A stretch of 64,000 nucleotides of DNA. It comes from Lepidurus packardi. Lineage: Eukaryota > Arthropoda > Branchiopoda > Notostraca > Triopsidae. Made by a program: the position numbers and the translations under genes. Positions 19,681-28,400 of this stretch are shown in pieces. The notes beneath the pieces are model-generated. The model was given only the letters and a program-made list of their open reading frames with translations. It ran no database searches and was not told where the DNA came from. The stretch spans positions 1 to 64,000 of the forward strand of contig JAKZAN010000066.1 in NCBI GenBank assembly GCA_023053545.1, in the 5' to 3' direction. Every line of letters starts with the position of its first letter. Within the stretch, counting starts at the first letter, position 1.

Positions 19681-20100
19681 TTTCAAACTTCAAATTCCAA
19701 ACTTCAAATTCCAAAATGTAAATTCCAAATTCCAAAATCGAAGCGCAAGCTGCATCCTGCAAGGTCTTTTTCCTGACCTTGTAGGTATTTTCAAATTCCA
19801 AAATCCAAACTTCAAAATCCAAAATGTAAATTCCAAATTCCAAAATCGAAGCGCAAGCTGCATCCTGCAAGGTCTTTTTCCTGACCTTGTAGGTATTTTC
19901 AAATTCCAAATTCCAAAATGCAAATTCCAAATTCCAAAATCGAAAATCGAAGTGCAAGCTGCATTCCTGCAAGGTCTTTTTCCTGACCTTGTAGGTATTT
20001 TCAAATTCCAAAATGCAAAATGCAAATTCCAAATTCCAAAATCGAAAATCGAAGTGCAAGCTGCATTCCTGCAAGGTCTTTTTCCTGATTTGTAGGTATA
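19681..20100 (+). repeat. Four tandem units of 102-108 bp with internal hairpins
   Basis: Units span about 19681-19788, 19789-19896, 19897-19998 and 19999-20100. Each begins TTTCAAATTCC, continues through many AAATTCCAA/AAAATGCAAA micro-repeats, then GAAG(C/T)GCAAGCTGCAT, and ends with GCAAGGTC-TTTTTCCT-GACCTTGTAGGTAT. The last segment is a 7-bp hairpin, degraded in unit 4. Units 1-2 share GAAGCGCAAG and units 3-4 share GAAAATCGAAGTGCAAG, which points to stepwise duplication. Open frames on both strands across the block come from the repeats and are not credible genes. It lies between divergent udk and tRNA-Pro. Confidence 0.9.
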
Positions 20101-20144
20101 TTCAAGAACTAAACTACAATCAAACAAAAAATTGCAGCATGATG

Positions 20145-20174
20145 TTGTTCACCTAAATTAAAGTTCTATATTTG
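20145..20174 (+). promoter_or_regulatory. Promoter of tRNA-Pro (TTG-N19-TATATTTG)
   Basis: TTG at 20145-20147 and TATATTTG at 20167-20174 are 19 bp apart and fit the Bacteroidota -33/-7 consensus. Transcription would begin about 5 bp before the tRNA. Confidence 0.75.
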
Positions 20175-20185
20175 CACCGACTTTT

Positions 20186-20260
20186 CGGGGTGTAGCGTAG
20201 CCCGGTCATCGCGCCTGGTTTGGGACCAGGAGGTCGCAGGTTCGAATCCTGCCACCCCGA
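20186..20260 (+). tRNA. tRNA-Pro (anticodon TGG)
   Basis: The 75-nt sequence folds as a cloverleaf. The acceptor stem CGGGGTG/CACCCCG has 7 bp with discriminator A at 20260. The anticodon stem is CCTGG/CCAGG with loop TTTGGGA, so the anticodon is TGG. The T arm GCAGG-TTCGAAT-CCTGC is complete. CCA is not encoded. A rho-independent terminator follows 10 bp downstream. Confidence 0.97.
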
Positions 20261-20270
20261 CTGAAAAGCA

Positions 20271-20301
20271 ATCCTGCCTTTTTTGGGCGGGATTTTTTTT
20301 T
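20271..20301 (+). terminator. Rho-independent terminator after tRNA-Pro
   Basis: Stem ATCCTGCC (20271-20278) pairs with GGCGGGAT (20286-20293, one G-T pair) across a short T-rich loop, followed by a run of eight T. Confidence 0.9.
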
Positions 20302-20452
20302 GCCCTTTTCTTAATTACGATTCACTACCTCTGAATCGCTGGAAGTGGCCCGTTATTACTACCTATATAGGGTTTTGAAACCCGTAATCATACCGCAGAT
20401 TGGCGAGGCATTTTCATTTCTGAATTTTGCCCTAAATTTTTGTACGAAAATA

Positions 20453-20483
20453 TTGTGCAAGACCAACTATTGTAGTAATTTTC
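20453..20483 (+). promoter_or_regulatory. Possible promoter (TTG-N20-TAATTTTC)
   Basis: TTG at 20453 and TAATTTTC at 20476-20483 have the right spacing, but the -7 box misses the final G. It lies 49 bp before the surface-protein start. The remaining 20302-20531 gap shows nothing else. Confidence 0.3.
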
Positions 20484-20531
20484 GCAAAAAAATGACAACT
20501 CTGAATCATTATATACGAAGCAAACCAATTT

Positions 20532-21962
20532 ATGATTGAAAAAAAAATTACGAAATTCATGAAAATTATATTATTCGCTCTTGTTTTTGCATCAACGTGT
20601 ATTTATGCTCAAAACGGAAAAATCGGTATTGGCAACAATGATCCAAAAGCTACCTTAGATGTAAGCGGTACGCCTGCTTCAGCAACCACCGCAGATGGTA
20701 TTATTCCACCACGCTTAACGGGTGACCAATTGGCGGCAAAAAATGCTGTTTACGTTTCAAACCAAATTGGAACACAAATATATGTTACAGCTGCAACAAC
20801 AACTCCGGCGGGTAAAACTATAAATGTAACCACTCCTGGCTACTATTATTTTGATGGAAGCGTGTGGCAAAAAACACTTGATACTAAAGATAGCGAATGG
20901 ACAAGTAAAACTGGATACATTGAAGCAAAAGCTGCAAAAGCAATTGGCAACAACGTAACTGTTTATGACGATGGTGCTTTGAGCATTGGCCTTAATCCTG
21001 CTACAGACGCAAGATTAAGTAAATTTATGGTCAGTATTCCCAATGCTATTTCTAATAATCAAGGTGCCAATACATCTTTAGCTGCAACAATTTCCAATGT
21101 TAAGTATGATGGATTAGCGTTTACTACTACAAAAGTTGGCGGTATAGCAACCTACACAGCTGATATGCCAACAAACACTACGAATCTTCAAACAATACAA
21201 GGACAATATGCATCGATTCAAAAAAATGGATCCGGAACGGTAGGTATTTTGAATGGCGCAACAATGGAACTCACTTCAGGTGGAACAGGAAGTGTAAGCG
21301 GTATTATTGGATCTAAAATTACATCAACAAACAATAATACTTCTAATACTTCTTATATTCAGGGAATTGACAATCAAGTTATTCAAAATTCAGATTCTAA
21401 TATTCAGAATATTAATGCTTTGGTTAATTGGAGTGTGATTAATAAGGGTTTAAATATTGGTACAACTCGAGGTATCTATAATGGTTTGTATTTAAGGTCA
21501 ACTAATGCAAATACAGTAGTTACAAACGCGCAATCAAGTCATAATTATTTAGAATTATCTTCCTCAGGTTCTATCACTAATGCTACCGTAGTAGATGCAT
21601 TAGCAGAAACAGGGGGAAATTTTGCAGCCAATGGAAGTCTCAATAATCTTTACGGAATCAAAGTTGGAGGGAATTCTTTTACTGGCAATTATGGTGATAT
21701 AAAAAATAAGTATGGTATTTACGTTAATGATGTTTACCGAAACCTGGCATCTAATACTTCTACTGCTTTTGCTTTATATACAGGTGCGGGCATTGTAAGT
21801 GTTGGTGATAATATCGAACAAAGAGGTACCGGTTATTTGAAAATCGCTGCCGGTACAACAGCACAAAGACCCGCAATAGTAGAAGCTGGAATGATTCGTT
21901 TTAACACAACTACTTCAAATTTTGAAGGTTATACCGGAGTGGAATGGGTGGTTTTAAATTAG
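20532..21962 (+). CDS. Exported fibre-like surface protein
   Basis: A 476-residue protein with a signal peptide cleaved after CIYAQ; the start may be 20532 or the in-frame ATG at 20559. After the signal comes GKIGIGNNDPKATLDVSG and TTADGIIPPRLTGDQL, a module found at the N terminus of many Flavobacterium exported fibre or tail-like proteins. The middle is rich in Asn, Ser, Thr and Gly, as in a beta-structured fibre. The last 23 residues (IRFNTTTSNFEGYTGVEWV region) recur at the end of the GH30 reading frame downstream. The function is likely surface display or adhesion, by inference only. Confidence 0.6.
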   Translation: MIEKKITKFMKIILFALVFASTCIYAQNGKIGIGNNDPKATLDVSGTPASATTADGIIPPRLTGDQLAAKNAVYVSNQIGTQIYVTAATTTPAGKTINVTTPGYYYFDGSVWQKTLDTKDSEWTSKTGYIEAKAAKAIGNNVTVYDDGALSIGLNPATDARLSKFMVSIPNAISNNQGANTSLAATISNVKYDGLAFTTTKVGGIATYTADMPTNTTNLQTIQGQYASIQKNGSGTVGILNGATMELTSGGTGSVSGIIGSKITSTNNNTSNTSYIQGIDNQVIQNSDSNIQNINALVNWSVINKGLNIGTTRGIYNGLYLRSTNANTVVTNAQSSHNYLELSSSGSITNATVVDALAETGGNFAANGSLNNLYGIKVGGNSFTGNYGDIKNKYGIYVNDVYRNLASNTSTAFALYTGAGIVSVGDNIEQRGTGYLKIAAGTTAQRPAIVEAGMIRFNTTTSNFEGYTGVEWVVLN

Positions 21963-22085
21963 ATGGTTTTTTTAAGTTTTTCAAATAGAAAACGGAAGCT
22001 TTAAAGTAACGAGTGTAATCAGCTTTACTAAATCTTTCAACTTTTAATTATCAAATGATAAATTTTATTTTAAAATACAAACAAC

Positions 22086-24267
22086 ATGCTCCTATCTCTT
22101 AAAAAATACTTTCTTGTTATATTTATTTTGTTAAGTAATATAAACATAATGTTTAGCCAAACTACGGTTGTTATAAATCCAAATCAAATAAATCAAACTA
22201 TTGAGGGGTGGGGTGTTAATCTAGCTTGGTGGGCCAATTTGGCAGGTGGTATGTCACAAACAAAAATGGATCAATTGTGTTTTGCTGCAACGAAAGATTT
22301 AAATTTAAATCTTTTTAGATTTAATATAGGTGGTGGTGAAAATCCAAACTGCACTGCAGGTATTCACTTGGCAAAAGATGGCCGTGACATGCCAGGTTAT
22401 AGGGATTTTGCGTTAGATAATCAAGGTTTTGGCACCTATAGTTTCTCTGATGATTCGAGGCAAATAGCAATAATGAATAAGCTTGCAAGCTATGGAAATA
22501 ATATAATTACTGAGGTAAATTCTAATTCGCCGCCATGGTGGATGACCAATAGTGAATGCGTTGCGGGAAATGTTAATGGAGCAGCGAATTTAAAACCAGA
22601 ATATATTGATGATTTTGCGGATTATATTACAACGGTTACATCAGCACTAAAAAGTCAATATCCTACTTGGAATATTAGTTATATCGCGCCTTTTAATGAG
22701 CCAACATCGAATTGGTGGGCCAAGGGCGGAAATCAGGAGGGATGTTTTATACCTGCTTCTACACAGGCACAAGTTTTGTGGCGTACATGGCAAAAGCAGC
22801 AAACATACGGTATTGGTGCTCTTGGTTTGACAGCGCCAGATAGTAATGCGGTTGGTGAAGCGATTAGCAATTTAACCGAATTAAAAAATAATAACCCTAA
22901 TGAATACAATGGAATAGTTAAAATTAACACGCACTCATATTTTGGCACAGATGCTGAAAAAGTGACTTTACAACAATTTGCTCAAACAAATGGAAACAAA
23001 CGCATTTGGCAGTCTGAATCTGGTCCTTTAAGTTTAGATCAAAATTACCCTGGATTCATGAGTTGGCATTACCATTATGGTATGTTGAAAAAATTAATTA
23101 GTGATATAAAAAATTTGAAAGCCACTGCATGGTTTGATTGGCAGCTTATGTCAGTTGCCGACACGTGGGGCTTACTTCATCAAACTAATTTTAATGAAAA
23201 TAATCCATATCAAGACGCTATTGTTAAAAAAAACACGTGGTTACTATTGCAGAAAAAATGTAACTAATTTTATAAAGAAGGGCTATAAGATAATTGGTAG
23301 TAATAACAGTAATATTTTAGCAGCCCTTAGCCCAAATAGCGATGAATTAATCATCGTCGTTGTTAATTATCAAGAAACAAGTAGCAACTATACCCTTGAT
23401 TTATCTCTTTTACCTGGTGTATCGAGTTTTAGCACATATAGAACCTCTGGTAATGATGAGAGTGAAGAAAACACTACTCAAATGACAAACGCCATTATAT
23501 CAGAAAAAGGGGTTTTAAGTGGTAATGCTATTAATTATATTGCCCCTCCATATTCTGGTACAACTTTTAAAATAGCTTTAACTAATAATGATAATTGTGC
23601 TAAAACATTAAACTTAGTCAATATTTCTCAAGTAATGGGATGGAGTTATTATGGTCTTGCTGGAACTAATGTTCCTTTGTTTGCCATAGAGCAGTTACCA
23701 AGTGGGCTGGGTGCGAACACACTCAATTTTAATGCAAATGTTACAATTAAATCGATAGCAGATTGCACGCCAGCTATTTATGAAGCCACAAAATCCAAAG
23801 AAGGCCTTTTTATTTCAGGACAGCAATGGACTATTAATATTGCATCAGGTAGTTTGAATGGCTGGGTTAATTTAAAATATTTTCCAAATTTAGATAATGA
23901 CACGCATGTCATGAATAATGCACTTTTTTTAAAACAACTAGGCGGAAATTATTTAAGCTCCCTAATTTATTACAAATCAAATACAGCATTAAACCTGCCG
24001 AATAATATCAGATCCGACGCGAAAGGTTTCAAGAGCTCAATAACATCTCTGCCAATAAATGCTACTGGAAATTATAATGGAAAAGCATTTGTTCAATTTA
24101 ATAAAATTGAAAATATTGATAATTTAAGTAGCACATCTTTTGTTAAAGTAACAAGTAATAATCAATCTAATTTAAATGTAACAGTTCCAATTGGGGCCAT
24201 ACGTTTTAATGCTTCAACTAAAAAATTTGAGGGTTTTAACGGTACGATTTGGGTAAATCTTCATTAA
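22086..24267 (+). pseudogene. GH30-type glycoside hydrolase, split by a frameshift
   Basis: The first frame (22086-23267) has a signal peptide ending NIMFSQ and a GH30-like barrel opening TIEGWGVNLAWWANL. The acid/base Glu205 lies in PFNEPTSNWW and the nucleophile Glu311 in ESGPLS. It stops at KKCN. The next frame (usable from about 23235 to 24267) continues the family's closing region (YYCRKNVTNFIKKGYKII, then a beta-sandwich) and adds an unrelated C-terminal region ending in FNASTKKFEGFNGTIWV. One extra base is enough to explain the split; the A8 run at 23226-23233 is the likely place. Related enzymes cut beta-linked polysaccharides such as beta-1,6-galactan. Either a pseudogene or a sequence error. 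Confidence 0.8.
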
Positions 24268-24279
24268 AATAGAAATAAA

Positions 24280-24963
24280 ATGAAAAACATATTTTTTATC
24301 ATATTGTTTGTTTGTGCTAATTTTAGCTTTGCGCAACGGGACAATACTATAACGAACATTGTAGGGTATGATAAAGAGGCATACAAAAAGGCGCTGGTTT
24401 ACAAAGATGCTGCAACGGCAATTAATTGCTTGCATAATATTATTGCGAAAGAAGGTCAAAATAGTGTTTATAAAGACAGTCTGGCGATTTTGTACTTCCG
24501 AACAAATAATTTTACAAGTAGTTATTTAATTACTCAAGAGTTATTGGCTAAGAAAGCAAATGATTTAGTTTTATTAGAAATTAATGCCATTAGCTTGCAA
24601 AATTTAGGAGAAACTAAAACCGCAATTGCCGCATATGATAAATTAGTTGCTTTATCAAAAAACCAGTATCATGGATATAATTTGGCACTAATGCAATTTC
24701 AACTTAAAAGATTAGGCGAGGCTTATGAAAGTATTGAAATGGCGATAAACTTTGATAGAATAACAGGCCTTCAGCTACAATTTTCAGTTGATAAAGAAAC
24801 AAGTCAAAATGTACCATTGGAGGCGGCTCTTTACAACCTAAAAGGCCTAATAGCTAACGAACTAAAAGATAATAACACTGCTAAAGAGTCTTTTAAAAAA
24901 GCCTTACTTATTTTTCCAGATTTTGTTGCGGCTAAACAAAACATAGCCTTAAAGACGAAATAA
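24280..24963 (+). CDS. Exported tetratricopeptide repeat protein
   Basis: A 227-residue protein with signal peptide MKNIFFIILFVCANFSFAQ. TPR-like helices follow: LLEINAISLQNLGETKTAIA, LALMQFQLKRLGEAYESIE, and YNLKGLIANELKDNNTAKES before a final KALLIFPDF. It starts 12 bp after the GH30 region and probably shares its transcript. It may assist the surface proteins encoded upstream; this is inferred from position. Confidence 0.72.
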   Translation: MKNIFFIILFVCANFSFAQRDNTITNIVGYDKEAYKKALVYKDAATAINCLHNIIAKEGQNSVYKDSLAILYFRTNNFTSSYLITQELLAKKANDLVLLEINAISLQNLGETKTAIAAYDKLVALSKNQYHGYNLALMQFQLKRLGEAYESIEMAINFDRITGLQLQFSVDKETSQNVPLEAALYNLKGLIANELKDNNTAKESFKKALLIFPDFVAAKQNIALKTK

Positions 24964-25102
24964 TCATCCTATACTTAATCATGCAAAAATGGGAACTATT
25001 TTGCAATACAAGGAAGCACAAAAGCCTCGTTGCAAACGGGAATCTATTATTTGCATGCAAATAATATAATTGTACATGTTATTTTTTTTACAATAAATAG
25101 AT

Positions 25103-25435
25103 ATGACACAGTCAAACGGACTTTTCGAAATAATAGATTTCATAATTAGGATTTCTTGTGTTGGTATTGTGGCCTTATGTGGTTTTTTAGGTCTTGTATT
25201 TTGGCTTGCAGGCCTAGAACATAATTTGGTATGGAATCAAAATGCCATTACATATTGGGGCTTGGGTGTGGGCTTTTTGCTTTTTTGCGGCGTAATGATA
25301 CTGCTTTGCCTATTTCCTTCAAAAATTGAAACACATTTCCCGTATCATTATATAAAGTATGCAATTAGAATTCCTGCTTATTGTATTGCTGTGGCGGGTT
25401 TTTGCCTAACAGCCCGACAAATATTCAATAGATAA
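25103..25435 (+). CDS. Small three-helix membrane protein, unknown
   Basis: A 110-residue protein with three hydrophobic segments (about 11-36, 48-72 and 84-104) and no recognisable family. It lies 11 bp before the giant SUKH gene on the same strand and may be its operon partner. Confidence 0.55.
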   Translation: MTQSNGLFEIIDFIIRISCVGIVALCGFLGLVFWLAGLEHNLVWNQNAITYWGLGVGFLLFCGVMILLCLFPSKIETHFPYHYIKYAIRIPAYCIAVAGFCLTARQIFNR

Positions 25436-25446
25436 AATACCATAAT

Positions 25447-28400
25447 ATGAAAGACCATAATATGAAAGACCTCTCTCAATTAATCCAAACGTGGATCGCC
25501 GAAATCAAGAGAATTGTTCCTGAAACCAATCCCTATTTTAATTTAAAAGCTGGAGTTTCTGACATCGAAATTCAAGCACATAAAACCATTGAAGATGAGA
25601 TCAACATTCCAGATGATTTGGTGAATATTTACAAAATCCACAATGTAGCATTTGACTCAGTTACTGCTGCATTTGGCTTTTCAGTAAATGATCAGGATTA
25701 TTCTTTAATACCCTTTGAAGATATTGAAGAGGCTTGGGAAGGCATACAGGATTTGTATTTTGAAGACAGTTTGGAAGAAGGAAGTTTAGACAATTTTGAT
25801 GAAAAAGTTAAAGCCGATGATTATGCCAATCCACGCTGGATTCCTTTTGCCGATGCTCGAAATGGCGATTATCTCCTCTTTGACACCGACCCAAGTGGAT
25901 TGGGTACCTATGGTCAAATTATAGAACTCCAAAACGAAAGTTGGGAACGCATTGTGGTGGCTAATTCTTTAGCAGAATTATTTCAAAACCAAATGGAGAT
26001 GCTTCAAGCGGGTAAGCTTGAGCGGTTTGAATTTATTTTGGAAAACGATAAAGAATCCTCTTCCGATTTTTTGCCTAATAATGAACTTAAGAATGTACTC
26101 CAAACGGTAAAATATTCTACCATAAAAGACCGAATGCCAGAGAATTCCTGGACACGTAACGAATATGAAAAAAATCCAGAAAACGACCCTGATATCCTTT
26201 ATCATGATGGTGATTTAAAAATTGATTACATCGATTTGTCGCAGCCACTCGTGGAATATGAACACCGAAATGAAGATTATGAACTCTATTTAAGAGAACA
26301 ATCTTCGATGTTGATTTTTATTGATGGAAATCTACTAGTAAACAACCTTTTTTCAAGTAGCGATGATGGTGCATTTGGACTGATTGTTACCGGTGCTATC
26401 AAAGCAAAAAATATGATCGTGGGCGGTGGCGAAATCCACGTAATGAAAGATTTAAATGTTACCGATTTGCTTTGGGGGCACTACAACCACGGGGAGCTAA
26501 AGGTAGAGCTGGAGATTTTTGCAGGGGTAATTTTATTCACAGATCAATACGGATTTGATGAAGACAAAGCCTCCTACCAATCGGAGTTTTATTTCAATGA
26601 AGAAAGCGATAGCTACGAAGATGACAATGAATATTATGTAGAGCTTTCTGAGGTTTTATTTGAGGAGGAACATACGCTGTATAAAATTGAAGACATCACG
26701 GACGAAGATTTGGAGGAAATTTATGGCTGGGCGTCTATTATTGAGCGAAGTTCCATCATCGAAAGTTTGAAGCAAAATACAAACGTGCTCAAACAAAAAT
26801 TTGAGGATGTTGAATACAAAGAAAAATCTCCAATTGATAAAGTAAAAGCCACATTAAAGGAGCTGGTTCCGATTTGCGTCAAGAAAAATGACAAGAAAGG
26901 CAAAATCTACGAAATTATTGAAGCTTTAGAAATTGATGAAGATCTGCTTGAAAATCCACAGGAATTGTTGGATGAAATTTTGGAACAACTTGAACCAGTT
27001 AATCCCAATTTAATCCTGACATTTGATCATAAGGCAGCAGTTCGAGATGTTGAGTTTGTTGTGTTAAATGCACTAAAAGAAAACTTTGACATTGAAGACA
27101 TTATTCTTCCGAACGAAAATGATTATACAGGCCTAAAATACACAATTGGTGATATATTTATCGATTTTGAAATTGCATTAAGAAACCATTCGCAAAAGTT
27201 TCAGCTTACTTTTTTAGAGACAGATACCGACAATTATTTTGTGGTTTTACACGATGCGATGGAAAAATGGGGTGTACAACGACTGCTAGAAACACTGGGA
27301 TTTAAGAGTCATTTTAAAGAAGCAGAGTTTCTGGAAGAAAATAACCATCGAAATGTTCCCATTCTTTTTGAAAATAAAAAAATCATTTCTAAAAACGATT
27401 TGAAAATCCAGAAGGAAAATTATTTGAAATTTTATGAATTGTATAATGAAGCCTATTATTACGATGCATCGATCACCTTAAAATATTCTAGAACACAAGT
27501 ATCTGTATATGAGTTACATAATAGAGTTTCGGATGGGGCAAAGGTAGAGCAAAGTATCTTCTTTTTAATGGATGATGGAAGCGAGGTATCAGTTTGGATT
27601 GCGCCTAATAATTTGTTCAAAAAGTTACTATCGAGCACTGAAAATTTCGAAATATTATACAAAAATATTGATAAAAATATTTTTCAATTCAGGTCTATTT
27701 TTGATGTTCCTGGTGCCATGGAGACATTTGCACCCGTATGGGAGGAGTTTTTAACACATGCGGAACGAAGTGTTTATTATTTTGAATTTTACAAACAAAC
27801 CATTAAACCAGAAAAAATCAGGGATATTGTCAATCTGCAGGTGGTTCGCGACAAGTACAACGATTTTTCTGATGGGGACAAAATGCCTTGGTTGGGCCAT
27901 TATTGTTTATCTTTTGATTGGGCAGAAACGCTTTATGTTACCTTCCGGGTGACCGAAGAAATTGAAAGTTCCTCAGAATTTGATGCCCGCCATTTTTATT
28001 TTGATGCGTATCATAATGATGGTACTCGCATCCGATATTGGTCCAGTCAAAATAATGAAACCAACGATTTTTACTCAGAAAATAGCCTCGCTATCAAATT
28101 CCTGGATTACAATTTAATTATAAAGGCTACCAAATTTTTCATTGAGGGAGAAGAATTAATCTACAAAGACAATGAAAAATATGGAAGTAAATACTATAAG
28201 TATTACGAAAATAAGCCAATTAAGAATAAGCAGCAAGTTGAACTAACGTATGAAAATTTAGTTGTTTTAGATGATTTTAGTCAAATTCAAGATAGAAGTT
28301 ATTTATACGATTTCTTTAAAATTATTCGAAACAATCATTGGATCTCAGTCAAATCAATTAAAGCCGATAGTGGCAGTGGCGTTAAATTTGCAGTGCTAGA

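Noticed and set aside
19681..20100. CRISPR array
   Set aside because: Units are 102-108 bp and contiguous; there are no short direct repeats with unique spacers and no cas genes.
19570..20127. Open frames of 60-156 codons on both strands across the tandem repeats
   Set aside because: They arise because the repeat length is a multiple of three and AT-rich. The products are repetitive, have no start context and exist on both strands at once.
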